From Actinoalloteichus hymeniacidonis (GTDB lineage: Bacteria > Actinomycetota > Actinomycetes > Mycobacteriales > Pseudonocardiaceae), in assembly GCF_014203365.1 (NCBI RefSeq), contig NZ_JACHIS010000001.1, positions 1,054,001 through 1,118,000 on the forward strand: DNA of 64,000 bases. Direction: 5' to 3'. A model generated the notes under the pieces. That model saw only the letters and a program-made list of their open reading frames with translations. It had not been told where the DNA came from and did not search any database. Position numbers and translations under genes: made by a program. This document shows positions 37,739 to 47,104 of this stretch, in pieces. How positions within the stretch are numbered: position 1 is the stretch's first letter; each line of letters opens with the position of its first letter.

Positions 37739-38356
37739 GTGCGGACCGACAGTGCAGATTCCGGGCAGGACCGGGAACCGAACTGGCTACCGAAGGCCTG
37801 GTTCGCGCTCGGCGTCATCGGCGTCCTGGGTCTCGCCGTGATCGCCGGGCTGTTGATGGCTCGCAGCAATACCGGGATGGACGTGGTGGCTGGTCAGCGG
37901 GTCGAGCTCCCGGAACCGGCGAACCGACCTCGCCAGGGCGACCCGGTGGAACCGACTCTGTCGCCAGATGTGCTCGCCCACCCCGATCAGGACGCCATCC
38001 GGGTGCTGGTCGACACCCATTTCGAGTCGATCAACCAGCTCAACTACGAGCTGTGGGGGACCACGGTGGCGGCGCACCGCGTGGAGGCGCTGCCCGAACA
38101 GGACTGGTTGGAGAGCTACCGCTCGACGACCGACGGCAACGTGATCATCCACCGCATCGACCCGGGTCCGGAGGACTCGCTGCGGATGGTGCTGAGTTTC
38201 GTCAGCCTTCAGGACCCACAGGACGCGCCGCCCGAGGTTCCCTCGGACTGTGTGTACTGGCGAGTGGTCTATCCGCTGACGATGGAGGACGGCAAACTCA
38301 AGATCGATAGCGGTTTGCCGAACAGCTCCATTCCCAGCCCCTGCGAACAGGACTGA
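37739..38356 (+). CDS. Membrane-anchored extracellular protein of unknown function
   Basis: 205 residues from GTG 37739. A short cytoplasmic segment, one membrane helix (about 18-42: AWFALGVIGVLGLAVIAGLLMA), a Pro-rich linker and a ~125-residue outer domain that looks NTF2-like (IRVLVDTHFESINQLNYELWGTT near its start, paired Cys in SDCVYWRV and PSPCEQD). No family name recognised. It stands alone, converging with fabF. Confidence 0.7.
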   Translation: MRTDSADSGQDREPNWLPKAWFALGVIGVLGLAVIAGLLMARSNTGMDVVAGQRVELPEPANRPRQGDPVEPTLSPDVLAHPDQDAIRVLVDTHFESINQLNYELWGTTVAAHRVEALPEQDWLESYRSTTDGNVIIHRIDPGPEDSLRMVLSFVSLQDPQDAPPEVPSDCVYWRVVYPLTMEDGKLKIDSGLPNSSIPSPCEQD

Positions 38357-38426
38357 GGGCCGCAGGCCGGACCGCCCCGACCTGGACTTGAGTTACCAGG
38401 CAGCACGCCTCGATCAGACTGCGAGG

Positions 38427-38460
38427 ATCAGGCGGGCACCAGAGGTGCCACCGCCCGATC
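38427..38460. terminator. Hairpin between the 37739 gene and fabF
   Basis: An inverted repeat with inner arms GGCACC/GGTGCC (38435-38440, 38444-38449) extends outward through GATCAGGCGG and CCGCCCGATC with one mismatch and a two-base bulge. Its position between converging genes fits a bidirectional terminator. Confidence 0.55.
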
Positions 38461-38592
38461 ACCGCAGCACAGGCCTGCACCTGATCGGTGGATATCCGCC
38501 CACCGCGAGGCCGCCGCAGGGCGCAGGCAGCACGCGCTGCGGCGCGCGTCCCGACGTCGAAGAGCAGCGTCCGTCGGGTACGGGCCCAGGTG

Positions 38593-39831
38593 TTACAGGC
38601 TGGGGCTCTCGCTGGTGAAGGCGAGCGCGACGTTGTGACCGCCGAATCCGAAGGCGTCGTTCAACGCCACCGAGAAGTTGCCCTTGCGAGGCGCGTCGGC
38701 GACGACGTCCAACTCCACCGCCGGATCCAGCTTCTCGAGGTTCTGCGTGTGCGGCACCACTCCGTGGTACAGCGACAGCAGCGCGATGATCGATTCGACC
38801 GCGCCCGCAGCCCCGAGCAGATGGCCCATGGCCGACTTGGGAGCGTTGACGACCGGGTGGTCCCCGATGGACAACCGAATCGAGGCCGCCTCCGCCACGT
38901 CACCGACCGGGGTCGAGGTCGCGTGTGCGTTGACGTGATCGACGTCGGATGCCGACAGCCCCGCCGACCGGAGCGCCTTGCGGATCGCCGTGGCCTGACC
39001 TCGGCCACTGGGTTCCGGGGCGGTGATGTGGTGTGCGTCGGCACTGGTGCCCACGCCGGCGAGCCTGCCGTAGATCCGTGCCCCTCGAGCCGCCGCGTAC
39101 TCGGCCCGCTCCAGCACCATGATCCCGGCGCCCTCACCGAGGACGAATCCGTCCCGATCGGTGTCGAACGGCCGCGAGGCGCGTTCCGGCTCGTCGTTGC
39201 GGGTGGACAACGCACGCATCTGTGCGAAGCCTGCGACCGGCAGCGAGTGGATCACCGCTTCGGCGCCACCCGCCACCACCACGTCGACCTCGCCCGCCTT
39301 GAGCATCCGCCAGCCCCAGGCGAGTGCCTCGGCGCCGGAGGCACAGGCCGAGACCGGCGCGTGCACGCCGCCCTGCGAACCGAGCTCCAGACCGACGACG
39401 GCCGCCGGGCCGTTGGGCATCAGCATGGGGATGGTCAGTGGTGAGACCTTGCGGAGGCCCTTCTGCTCGAGCAGGTCGTCCTGATCGAGCAGCGTGATCG
39501 CACCGCCGATACCGGTACCGACGACGACGGCCAGCCGTTCCGGGTCGACCTCGGGGGTTCCGGCATCCGCCCAGGCTTCCCTGGCCGCGATGATCGAGAC
39601 CTGTTCGCAGCGATCCAGCCTGCGGGCCTGGACCCGGGGGAGCACCTCGGTGGGCTCCACCGCGAGAGAGGCGGCGATGCGGGCGGGCAGCTCGTACTTC
39701 TCCGGCCAGTCCGCGTCGATGGACCGGACACCGTTGCGTCCGGCGAGCATTGCGTCCCAGGTGGACGCGACGTCACCGCCGAGCGGTGTCGTCGCGCCGA
39801 GCCCGGTGACGACTACGTCGTGTTCGGTCAC
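38593..39831 (-). CDS. fabF: Beta-ketoacyl-ACP synthase II (FabF/KasA type)
   Basis: 412 residues from GTG 39831, overlapping the acpP stop (GTGA). The catalytic Cys is about residue 163 in VSACASGAEA; the two His are in HVNAHATSTPVGD and KSAMGHLLGAAG; GFGGHN is near the end. It performs chain-elongating condensation of malonyl-ACP with acyl-ACP in type II fatty-acid synthesis. It is the last gene of the operon fasR?-fabD-fabH-acpP-fabF. Confidence 0.97.
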   Translation of the reverse strand: MTEHDVVVTGLGATTPLGGDVASTWDAMLAGRNGVRSIDADWPEKYELPARIAASLAVEPTEVLPRVQARRLDRCEQVSIIAAREAWADAGTPEVDPERLAVVVGTGIGGAITLLDQDDLLEQKGLRKVSPLTIPMLMPNGPAAVVGLELGSQGGVHAPVSACASGAEALAWGWRMLKAGEVDVVVAGGAEAVIHSLPVAGFAQMRALSTRNDEPERASRPFDTDRDGFVLGEGAGIMVLERAEYAAARGARIYGRLAGVGTSADAHHITAPEPSGRGQATAIRKALRSAGLSASDVDHVNAHATSTPVGDVAEAASIRLSIGDHPVVNAPKSAMGHLLGAAGAVESIIALLSLYHGVVPHTQNLEKLDPAVELDVVADAPRKGNFSVALNDAFGFGGHNVALAFTSESPSL

Positions 39832-40097
39832 TTGTTGTCGTCGATGTACTTCACCGCGTCGCCCACGGTCTTGAGGTTGGCCAGCTCGTCGTCAGGGATC
39901 TTGACGCCGAACTTGTCCTCGGCCTGGACGGCGATCTCCACCATCGACAGCGAGTCGATGTCGAGGTCGTCGATGAAGGACTTGTCCGGGGTGACCTCGG
40001 CTGCCTCGACACCCGCGACCTCTTCGACGATCGCGGCGAGACCCTCGGCGACATCGACTGTTTCGTTGTTCGAGGCGGTCTTCTCGTTGTTCGACAC
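39828..40097 (-). CDS. acpP: Acyl carrier protein
   Basis: 89 residues from GTG 40097, chosen over the upstream codon at 40118 because AGGAAAGGG sits just before it. The phosphopantetheine attachment Ser is in DLDIDSLSMVE; the rest is a typical acidic helix bundle (FGVKIPDDELANLKTVGDAV). It carries growing acyl chains for FabD, FabH and FabF encoded around it. A Ser/Asn-rich 15-residue leader precedes the core. Confidence 0.96.
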   Translation of the reverse strand: MSNNEKTASNNETVDVAEGLAAIVEEVAGVEAAEVTPDKSFIDDLDIDSLSMVEIAVQAEDKFGVKIPDDELANLKTVGDAVKYIDDNK

Positions 40098-40252
40098 AGC
40101 TTTCCCTTTCCTCTGCACTTAATCCGGTCGACCTGGTCGGTCGGCCCGGAAGACGACGAATGCAGCCCAACGCGCGAGAAGCGCGCCGGAGGTGCACACC
40201 ACGGGTCCTCACCTCTCGGTGAGAACCGAGCTCCTGACGTGCGGTAACCCGA

Positions 40253-41239
40253 TCAAGGGCACACCACCACCTGTCCCGCGTACGACAGTCCTGCACCGAA
40301 ACCGATCAGCAGGAGCACGTCGCCGTGCGAGATCTCCCCGGCGGAGCGCATGTGATCAAGCGCGATCGGGATGGATCCGGCCGAGGTGTTGCCGGTGTGC
40401 ACGATGTCCCTGGCGACCACCATGTCCTCGCGCGCGCCCTTGGAGCGGAGCCGCTTGGCGATCGACTCGACGATGCGCAGGTTCGCCTGATGCGGGATCA
40501 GCGCATCGATATCGGACAGCTGTAGGCCCGCAGCCTGCACCGCCTGTTCGGCGACCGGCGCGATCTGGGTGGTTGCCCAGCGGAAGACGGACTGGCCCTC
40601 CTGGTAGATGTAGCGGTTGTCGCGGAGGTGGATGGTCTGCGCGAGATCGCCCGCGCTGCCCCAGGCCACCGGCCCGATGCCGGGCTCGTCGGCCGGTCCC
40701 ACCACGGCCGCGCCCGCACCGTCGGCGAAGATGATCGCGTTCGCCCGGTCGGTCCAGTCGACCCAGTCGGTGAAGCGTTCCCCGCCGACCACCAGCACCC
40801 GCTTGGCCGAACCGCCTCGGATCAGGTCGGACGCGGTCCCCAGGGCGTAACTGAATCCGGCGCAGGCCGCGTTGAGGTCGAAGGCAGCGCCCGCGTTGAT
40901 CCCGATCGCGGCGGCGGTCTGTGCCGCGGCGTTGGGGATCGGACCGGGCATCGTGCAGGTCGCGAAGACCAGAGCGTCGATCTCGGCGGCTGCTAACCCC
41001 GAATCGGCGACCGCCTTGGCGCCTGCCTCGATGCCCATGCTCACCAACGACTGCTCCGGATCGGCCAGCCGCCGACTCACGATGCCGACCCGCTCCCGGA
41101 TCCACTCGTCGCTGGTGTCGATCGTCTCGGCGAGATCGTGGTTGGTGACCACCCGATTTCCCAGCGCGCTCCCGAGGCCGAGGATTCTGGTGTTCTCCGG
41201 GCCGGTGCGCAGCGTGAGACGGGGCCGTTGGGCGCTCAT
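40253..41239 (-). CDS. fabH: Beta-ketoacyl-ACP synthase III
   Basis: 328 residues; ATG 41239 overlaps the fabD stop (ATGA). KAS III motifs: catalytic Cys in LNAACAGFSYAL, His in LIPHQANLRI, Asn in HTGNTSAGSIP, and TSDEWIRERVGI near the N-terminus. It starts fatty-acid synthesis by condensing an acyl-CoA primer with malonyl-ACP. Inclusion of fabH between fabD and acpP is the Streptomyces-like arrangement rather than the mycobacterial one. Confidence 0.97.
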   Translation of the reverse strand: MSAQRPRLTLRTGPENTRILGLGSALGNRVVTNHDLAETIDTSDEWIRERVGIVSRRLADPEQSLVSMGIEAGAKAVADSGLAAAEIDALVFATCTMPGPIPNAAAQTAAAIGINAGAAFDLNAACAGFSYALGTASDLIRGGSAKRVLVVGGERFTDWVDWTDRANAIIFADGAGAAVVGPADEPGIGPVAWGSAGDLAQTIHLRDNRYIYQEGQSVFRWATTQIAPVAEQAVQAAGLQLSDIDALIPHQANLRIVESIAKRLRSKGAREDMVVARDIVHTGNTSAGSIPIALDHMRSAGEISHGDVLLLIGFGAGLSYAGQVVVCP

Positions 41240-42264
41240 CGAGTGGTCTCCGAGGTGTCGGCGGGGGTGGTGCGGGCCGCGTCGGAGGTTACCGACTCCG
41301 CGCTGCCGGGATTACCGTCGGTTGCCGCGCCATCCTGCGCCGCGACCAACGTGAGCACCTTGCCGAAACTGGCAGGCGTCTTCAACGGGACGGCGGTCAC
41401 ACCGGTCATCCCGCGCTTGACCAGACCGGCCAGCGCACCGGCGGGCGGCAGTTCGATGGCGCCGGTGATGCCCCGATCGGCGAGCGTGGTCATACAGACA
41501 TCCCAGCGAACCGGGAGGGTGACCTGCGCGACGAGCCTGCGCAGCACCTCGGCGCCCGAGGTCACCACCGCGCCGTCGAGATTGGACAGCAGCGGGCGTA
41601 CCGGGTCGGATACCGACACGCTCTCGGCGTGCTTGCGCAGTGCTTCCTCGGCGGTGGCCATGAAGCGGGTGTGGAAGGCGCCTGCGACCGACAGCGGGCG
41701 AATCCTGGCTTCGGCGGGCGGGTTCGCGTCGAGCTCGGCCAGCGCCGCGATCGGGCCTGCGGCGACGATCTGACCGGCGCCGTTGCGGTTCGCGGCGTCG
41801 AGACCGAGCTCGTCGAGCCTGGCCAGTACCTCCTCGGAATCGCCGCCGAGCACGGCGGTCATCCCGGTCTCCTCGAAGGCGCAGGCGGCGGCCATCTCCC
41901 GCCCTCGGACGGCCGCGAGCCGGACCGCGTCGAGCGGACTGAACACCCCGGCCAGGGCGGCGGCGGCGAGTTCGCCGACGGAGTGCCCTGCGACGGGGGT
42001 ATCGGCGGGGAGGTCGACCTGGCGGCGCAGCTCCTCGGCGGCCAACAGGGTCAGGGCGACGACCAGCGGCTGGGTGACCGAGGTGTCCTTGATCTCGTCT
42101 GCGTCGGCCTCGGTGCCGAGCCGCACGAGGTCCAGGCCCGTCGCCTCGGACCACTCGGCGAGCCGTTCACCGGCTCCCTCGGTCTCCAACCACGGGGCGA
42201 GCATGCCTGGTGCCTGGGAGCCCTGTCCGGGTGCGAGCAGTGCGATCACTCGTTCACTGAACAC
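41236..42264 (-). CDS. fabD: Malonyl-CoA:ACP transacylase
   Basis: 342 residues from GTG 42264 (GTG 42246 is a possible alternative; neither has a clear ribosome site). Motifs: LLAPGQGSQ, nucleophile Ser in AGHSVGELAAAA, catalytic His in VAGAFHTRFM. The C-terminal ~40 residues are an unconserved Ser/Thr/Ala-rich tail overlapping the fabH start. It transfers malonyl groups from CoA to ACP. It is the first enzyme gene of the operon, 200 bases after the regulator gene. Confidence 0.95.
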   Translation of the reverse strand: MFSERVIALLAPGQGSQAPGMLAPWLETEGAGERLAEWSEATGLDLVRLGTEADADEIKDTSVTQPLVVALTLLAAEELRRQVDLPADTPVAGHSVGELAAAALAGVFSPLDAVRLAAVRGREMAAACAFEETGMTAVLGGDSEEVLARLDELGLDAANRNGAGQIVAAGPIAALAELDANPPAEARIRPLSVAGAFHTRFMATAEEALRKHAESVSVSDPVRPLLSNLDGAVVTSGAEVLRRLVAQVTLPVRWDVCMTTLADRGITGAIELPPAGALAGLVKRGMTGVTAVPLKTPASFGKVLTLVAAQDGAATDGNPGSAESVTSDAARTTPADTSETTR

Positions 42265-42464
42265 GTCCAGCGGGACGGTCTGTGATGCTGTGGCTGACGA
42301 AGTCCCAGCCGCTTCGTTGTGGGTTTCCTACAAGCGCGTTCGGTTCACTTCGAGATGCAGGCACGGATCCTTGTCGCTGATCACGAGGGTGTGTCCTCGG
42401 GAACCCGCCGGGTTCGTCGCCCATCGATGACGGCGTGTGCCCGCCGATCGGTGCGGACGCCCTG

Positions 42465-43673
42465 CTACCAGAGGCCCCTGGCCTGGGCGAGCCTGCCGAC
42501 TTTGAGCGCCACCTGTAGGACGAGCGCATCGCGTGGCTGCGTGGGGTTGTAGCCGGTCAACTCGGCCACCCTGCGCAGTCGATACCGGACGGTGTTGGGG
42601 TGGACGAACAGCGTCTTCGCACAGGTCTCCAGTACGCCGCCCACCTCGAGGTAGGCCTGGACCGTCTCCAGGAGCCCGCCACTGGAGTCGGCCAGTGGCA
42701 GCATCACCTGTTCGACGAGCAGCCGTTCGGTGCCCGGATCGCCCGCCAGCGCCCGCTCCGGCAGCAGTTCGGCCGAGCGCACCGGCCGGGGCGCCGCAGG
42801 CCAGGCCACCACGGCACGCAGGCCGGAGAGGGCGTCCTCGGCGGAGCGGTGCGCATCGGCGAGGCTCTCCACGGTGGCGCCTGCCACGACGGGACCGTCA
42901 CCGAAGCCCTCGGAGATCTTCGACAGCACGTCGCGTTCCTCCGCCGGGTCGACGGCGCCGCCGAGCACCACCACGAGCCGCGATCCGTGGACTCCGAGCA
43001 GAACGGGTCGGGAGACCCGGGCCGCGCGGCTGCGCACCTCGTACAGCACCGCGGGCGGGTCGGTGGAGGGCGGATTGCCGACCAACACGGTCGCGGGGAC
43101 CGGTTGATCCCAACCGAGGGCCGATGCCCGGGACAACAGGGATTCCTCGGCATCACCGCGCACCACGCCGTCGACGATCAGTGATTCCAACCGGGCATCC
43201 CAGGCGCCTCTGGCCTCGGCGGCCGCCGCATAGGAGGTGGCGGCGGCGAAGGCGATCTCCCGACCGAAGCGCAGGATGCCGTCGGTGAGGGCGGCGCGTT
43301 CCTTCTCATCGGCGGCGAGTTCGGGGAGCCGCTGCTCGAAGACGTCGATGGCGATGCGGACCAGCTCGACGGTCTGTCGCAGGCTCATCCAGCGGGACAG
43401 ATCCCGAGGCGCCGCACGCAGGAAACCCTCGGCGGTCAACCGAGGACCGGTCTGTGAGTCGCTCAACCAGACGATGAAGTTCGCGACGCCCGCTTGGACG
43501 ATCAGCAGGATGCTGGCGCGTTGATCGGCGGGCAACCTGCGGAACCAGGGCAGCAGGTCCTGCATGGACGTGATGCTCGCGGTCGCCAGTCCACCGGAGG
43601 CGTATTCGAGCCTGCGCAGGGTCTGTACGGACAGCCGATCCCCGGCCTGTCCTGCTTCGATGGCCTCGCCCAT
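42465..43673 (-). CDS. fasR: PucR/CdaR-type regulator of the fatty-acid synthase operon
   Basis: About 402 residues from ATG 43673. The central region is GGDEF-like degenerate, as in the family, and the C-terminal helix-turn-helix is clear: [38 protein letters not shown] regulator of this type placed directly before fabD-fabH-acpP-fabF matches FasR of Streptomyces coelicolor, an activator of that operon; the mycobacterial counterpart in the same position is Rv2242. The 42265-42464 gap before fabD would hold its target promoter; I cannot point to the operator. Confidence 0.88.
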   Translation of the reverse strand: MGEAIEAGQAGDRLSVQTLRRLEYASGGLATASITSMQDLLPWFRRLPADQRASILLIVQAGVANFIVWLSDSQTGPRLTAEGFLRAAPRDLSRWMSLRQTVELVRIAIDVFEQRLPELAADEKERAALTDGILRFGREIAFAAATSYAAAAEARGAWDARLESLIVDGVVRGDAEESLLSRASALGWDQPVPATVLVGNPPSTDPPAVLYEVRSRAARVSRPVLLGVHGSRLVVVLGGAVDPAEERDVLSKISEGFGDGPVVAGATVESLADAHRSAEDALSGLRAVVAWPAAPRPVRSAELLPERALAGDPGTERLLVEQVMLPLADSSGGLLETVQAYLEVGGVLETCAKTLFVHPNTVRYRLRRVAELTGYNPTQPRDALVLQVALKVGRLAQARGLW

Positions 43674-43728
43674 GACCGCCAGAATCGCATGGGGGCCGAT
43701 GCCCGACCGTGGCGGGCATACTCTGACC

Positions 43729-44340
43729 GTGGCCGAATACCGGGATGCGACACCGCTGGCCGTCGTGGGCGATCCGGTCGGTCTGCGTGACTGGGAGCCT
43801 GCCGACATCGCACCGCTGCGCGACTACCTCCGGCCGGATCGGCCCTGGTACGACACGAACGGGCCGTACTTCGGGCGGCCGACTGCGGCGGAGATCGCGG
43901 CCAGGATCGGGCGTATCGAGTCGATCGCAGGCCTGTCTGCCGAAGAGCGGGAGGTGCCCCGACGCTCGGTCGCGGTGGTCGAGACCGGCTCGGACCGGCT
44001 GGTGGGCGAGGTCAGTTGGTACTGGGAGTCGGAGCCGACCGACTGGCGTCGAATGGGCGTGGTGATCTACGACGAGAGCGTGTGGGGCCGTGGTTATGGC
44101 ACCGAGGCGCTCCGGTTGTGGACCGATCTGCTGTTCTCGATCACCGATGCGCTGCGACTGGATTTCGCCACTTATTCGGGTAATCCGGGAATGCTGGCGG
44201 TCGGAACTCGGCTCGGCTTCACCGAAGAGGCCCGATTTCGTCGGGCGCGACGTTGGTCGGGCGGAGTGCACGATTCTGTGGTATTCGGCATCCTCCGCGA
44301 GGAATGGGAGTCGGTGAACTCGAACAACAAGATCGGCTAG
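43729..44340 (+). CDS. GNAT-family N-acetyltransferase (RimJ/RimL-like)
   Basis: About 203 residues from GTG 43729. That start fits a leaderless transcript: CATACT (43717-43722) ends six bases before it. ATG 43699 would add ten residues. The GNAT core is seen: [12 protein letters not shown] start, [43 protein letters not shown] (acetyl-CoA loop), and a C-terminal [24 protein letters not shown]. It probably acetylates a protein N-terminus or small molecule; substrate unknown. It diverges from fasR with only 55 bases between starts. Confidence 0.87.
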   Translation: MAEYRDATPLAVVGDPVGLRDWEPADIAPLRDYLRPDRPWYDTNGPYFGRPTAAEIAARIGRIESIAGLSAEEREVPRRSVAVVETGSDRLVGEVSWYWESEPTDWRRMGVVIYDESVWGRGYGTEALRLWTDLLFSITDALRLDFATYSGNPGMLAVGTRLGFTEEARFRRARRWSGGVHDSVVFGILREEWESVNSNNKIG

Positions 44341-44588
44341 GAGTTCTGCCCGGGTATAAGTCCGCTCTGGACCCCGTTTCTGAGCGCATCGCGATGTGAT
44401 GTCTGGTCGTTGGTGGCCGGCTGATCTGCTGGTCTACGCGCTGGCAGGGCGTCTGTAGGCAGGACAGTGAAGGACTTTCACAAGCATTTCCCCCGTTCGT
44501 GCTGCGTGGCGTTGGCGACTAATGGTGGTCCGCCGGGAAACGATCCTCCGAGACGGAAGAACACAAATCGCTCGACGAGGAGGAAGCG

Positions 44589-45377
44589 GTGGGCCAGAAC
44601 ATACGTAACGGGCTCGGGGAAGCCTGGTCCATGATCGCCACGTTCGTGCCAAAACTCATCGGTTTCCTCATCATCCTGCTGATCGGCTGGTTGATCGCCA
44701 AGGGGGTGTCCAAGGCGCTCGGCCTGCTGTTGCATCGCAGGGGATTCCACCGCTTCGTCGAGAAGACCGGCCTCTCCGACATGCTCAACAGATCGAAGGT
44801 CGATCTCGGCGAGATCCTGCTGAAGATCATCTACTACTTCATCCTGCTGATCACCTTGCAGATCGCCTTCAGCATGTTCGGCTCCGGCAACGCCATCAGC
44901 CAGCTGCTGCACTCGGTCATCGTCTACATCCCGCGTGTCGTGGTGGCACTCATCCTGGTGCTGATCGCGGCCTCCATCGGTCGGGTCGTGCGGGACCTGA
45001 TCCGCTCGGCACTGGCGGGCCGGTCCTACGGACACCTGCTCGGCACCCTGGCCTTCGCCTTCCTGATCGGTCTCGGTGTCATCGCCGCCCTGAACCAGCT
45101 GGGCATCGCGATCACCGTCACGCTGCCGGTACTGATCACGGTCCTCGCGACCATCGGCGGCATCCTGGTGGTCGGGCTCGGCGGCGGCCTGATCCGGCCC
45201 GCTCAGCAGCGCTGGTCCACCTGGCTGGAGCACTTCGAGAGCGAGCGTTCCACCGGTAGCCGAGGCTCCGGCGCCGGACAGCACACCGGTGGTTCCTCGG
45301 CGGCGGGCGGTGCCGGCGGTCGGACCCGTCGCACGCCCGGTGAGTCCGACCCGTTCGACCCGCCGCAGCCCACCTGA
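44589..45377 (+). CDS. TM-helix (PF05552-type) membrane protein, MscS-like without the channel domain
   Basis: 262 residues from GTG 44589 with GAGGAGGAAG upstream. It has the repeated 'conserved TM helix' pattern: FVPKLIGFLIILLIGWLIAKGVSKAL, then YIPRVVVALILVLIAASIGRVVRDLI, and a third helix pair ending GLGGGLIRPAQQRW. The MscS beta domain is absent. The C-terminal ~45 residues are Gly/Ser/Arg-rich and disordered. Such proteins are described as small-conductance-channel relatives; transport is not shown. Confidence 0.85.
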   Translation: MGQNIRNGLGEAWSMIATFVPKLIGFLIILLIGWLIAKGVSKALGLLLHRRGFHRFVEKTGLSDMLNRSKVDLGEILLKIIYYFILLITLQIAFSMFGSGNAISQLLHSVIVYIPRVVVALILVLIAASIGRVVRDLIRSALAGRSYGHLLGTLAFAFLIGLGVIAALNQLGIAITVTLPVLITVLATIGGILVVGLGGGLIRPAQQRWSTWLEHFESERSTGSRGSGAGQHTGGSSAAGGAGGRTRRTPGESDPFDPPQPT

Positions 45378-45534
45378 CCTGGCCCGATCCCGTATCTCCT
45401 CACGCGCGTCGGCGACCCGGCGACGTTCCGACCTCTGCTCATCCGAGATGGGAGAGTGTCTCAGCTCACAGGCGATGAGCTGGGCGGTTGGAATGTCGCC
45501 GGGCCGTCGGCGGTTCTGGCCCTATGAAGACGAC

Positions 45535-45668
45535 GTGCGCTGGCGGGGTCGGTGTAATTCCGAACCGGCGGTGACAGTCCGCGACCCGCCGAGGGAGAAC
45601 ACAGCTCGGCGGTTGACCCGGTGAAACTCCGGGACCGACGGTGAAAGTCCGGATGGTAGGCGGCGCAC
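45535..45668 (+). promoter_or_regulatory. FMN riboswitch (RFN element)
   Basis: A textbook RFN core: GGTGTAATTCCGAACCGGCG (45551-45570), a GACAGTCCGCGACCC segment, then GGTTGACCCGGTGAAACTCC (45611-45630), GGACCGACGGTGAAAGTCCG and GGATGG. The closing stem pairs GTGCGC (45535-45540) with GCGCAC (45663-45668). It binds flavin mononucleotide and represses the downstream transporter gene when FMN is plentiful. Confidence 0.96.
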
Positions 45669-45694
45669 GCGGGTCGGCGGGTGCCGTGTGTCCT

Positions 45695-45748
45695 CGTCCG
45701 TCCTCGCGTTCGCGACCCTGCGGCAACCGAAGGTTGGCGAGGAGGACG
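45695..45748 (+). promoter_or_regulatory. Predicted ribosome-site-blocking helix of the FMN riboswitch
   Basis: CGTCC(G)TCCTCGC at 45695-45707 can pair with GCGAGGAGGACG at 45737-45748 through 12 base pairs with a single bulged G. The paired segment contains GGAGG, the ribosome site of ribM (ATG 45751). This is what a translational OFF switch would look like; there is no T run suggesting a transcription terminator. Confidence 0.7.
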
Positions 45749-45750
45749 CG

Positions 45751-46383
45751 ATGAACCTGCTGTTGGAACACCACCTGGTGCTACTCGGTCAACAGGTCTC
45801 CTGGGCCGAGTTCATCGGCCAGCTCTGCGCGCTGGCTGTCGTGTTCCTCGCGCAACGCCGAACCCTGTGGACCTGGCCCGTGCAGGTCGCCGCCACCGTG
45901 CTGCTGTTCAGCGTGTACCTCTCCGCCCAGCTGGGCGGGCTGGCCACCCGACAACTGGTGATCCTGGCCATCTCGATCTACGGCTGGTGGGCGTGGAACC
46001 GGCGACGAGACCCGGTCTACGGTGTGGCGATCCGCGCGTCCACCGGGATGGAACGGCTGGTGCTGCTCGGCCTGATGGTCGTCGGAACCACGGCCTTCGC
46101 GCTGCTCCTGTCCGCGCTCGACGCCTCCTGGGCCCCGTGGCCGGATGCCTGGATCTTCGTCGGGACGGTCGTCGCCTTCCTCGCGCAGAGCCGGGGCCTC
46201 GTGGAGTTCTGGCTGGTCTGGCTCGCGGTCGACGCCGTCGGCGTTCCGCTGCAGCTCGCCTCGGGACTGTGGTTCAGCGCGGCGGTGTACATCGTGTTCG
46301 CCGTCCTGGTGATCCAGGGCTGGCGCCAGTGGTCGCGCACCGCGCGGACCCAGCGAGTCGCCGAGCAGGAATCGATCGCCTGA
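45751..46383 (+). CDS. ribM: Riboflavin transporter RibM (PnuC family)
   Basis: 210 residues from ATG 45751, with GAGGAGGAC just upstream. A PnuC-fold membrane protein with about 7 helices: VSWAEFIGQLCALAVVFLAQRR, W.WPVQVAATVLLFSVYLSAQ, AISIYGWWAWNRRR (the WxxW-type motif) and VEFWLVWLAVDAVGVPLQ. Control by an FMN riboswitch identifies it as the RibM/PnuX riboflavin carrier known from corynebacteria and streptomycetes rather than a nicotinamide riboside carrier. It imports riboflavin by facilitated diffusion. Confidence 0.93.
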   Translation: MNLLLEHHLVLLGQQVSWAEFIGQLCALAVVFLAQRRTLWTWPVQVAATVLLFSVYLSAQLGGLATRQLVILAISIYGWWAWNRRRDPVYGVAIRASTGMERLVLLGLMVVGTTAFALLLSALDASWAPWPDAWIFVGTVVAFLAQSRGLVEFWLVWLAVDAVGVPLQLASGLWFSAAVYIVFAVLVIQGWRQWSRTARTQRVAEQESIA

Positions 46384-46417
46384 CCCCGGGCGGCTGCCGC
46401 ACCCAGGCGGCCCGACG

Positions 46418-46460
46418 ACGGCAAACGATCCCCGGTCATCACACCGGGGATCGCTGCCGT
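46418..46460. terminator. Hairpin between ribM and the convergent DUF4232 gene
   Basis: Long complementary arms ACGGCAAACGATCCCCGG (46418-46435) and CCGGGGATCGCTGCCGT (46444-46460) with an 8-base loop and a small internal mismatch. Its position suits termination from both sides. Confidence 0.8.
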
Positions 46461-46552
46461 GCCGAGGACCTTGAAGGGGCCGATCAGTCGGGCCACCGGC
46501 GAGGGTGTTCATCGCGGGCGCCGACGCCGACCGGCCGAGATGCGCTTCGGAC

Positions 46553-47104
46553 TTAGAAGAGCACGCCGTTGGCGCTGGGCTGGAGGGTGCCGACCCGGAG
46601 ACCGGTCAGCGGGATTTGGACCAGCTCGCCGTCGGTGCCGACGACCTCCGCCTGGATCTCGCCGTCCACCTCGGGCAGCGTGGCGGTGAAGCCGCTGGCG
46701 ACGTAGGTGTCGGAGTCGGCCTTGTCGCCGAGGTCGAACTGCACACCCGCGAAGGCCGTGCGGTCGGGCGCCAGGGTGATCGGTGCGGGGGCGCCGGGGT
46801 GGTCCACGGCGTCATGGGGAACCTGGTCGATGGGCTCGCCTGCCATGTTCTGCGGCGTCAGCCCGAACGTGCCGCTGAACTCGCACGTCGCGTCGGAGGT
46901 GTTGGTCAGCGCGAGCAGATAGTCGGCGGGGCGCCCGGGCTGCGGGTTGAGGTCGACCTCGATGTCCTCCGCAGTGCAGGCCGCATTGCCCTTCGGCGCC
47001 TCTGGCTCGGTCGTCGTACCCGCGATCGCCTGCCCGCCGACCAGCAGCAGCGCGCCCCCGATGACGCCGGCCATGGTGGTCGTCGTCCGCATCGTGTTCC
47101 GCAT
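46553..47104 (-). CDS. Secreted DUF4232 protein
   Basis: 183 residues; the signal peptide (AGVIGGALLLVGGQAIAG) has no lipobox Cys. The mature part follows the DUF4232 pattern: N-terminal AACTAEDIEVDL, a middle YLLALTNTSDATCEFSGTFGLTP, and a second half of short beta strands (LAPDRTAFAGVQFDLG). The two Cys (AACTAED and ATCEFSG) could form a disulfide. It is an extracellular actinobacterial family of unknown function. Start ATG 47104; ATG 47092 is also in frame. Confidence 0.85.
   Translation of the reverse strand: MRNTMRTTTTMAGVIGGALLLVGGQAIAGTTTEPEAPKGNAACTAEDIEVDLNPQPGRPADYLLALTNTSDATCEFSGTFGLTPQNMAGEPIDQVPHDAVDHPGAPAPITLAPDRTAFAGVQFDLGDKADSDTYVASGFTATLPEVDGEIQAEVVGTDGELVQIPLTGLRVGTLQPSANGVLF

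Noticed and set aside
45462-45482. Hairpin CAGCTCA/TGAGCTG as terminator of the 44589 gene
   Set aside because: Only seven pairs, weak stem and no T run; possible but not strong enough to list as a feature.
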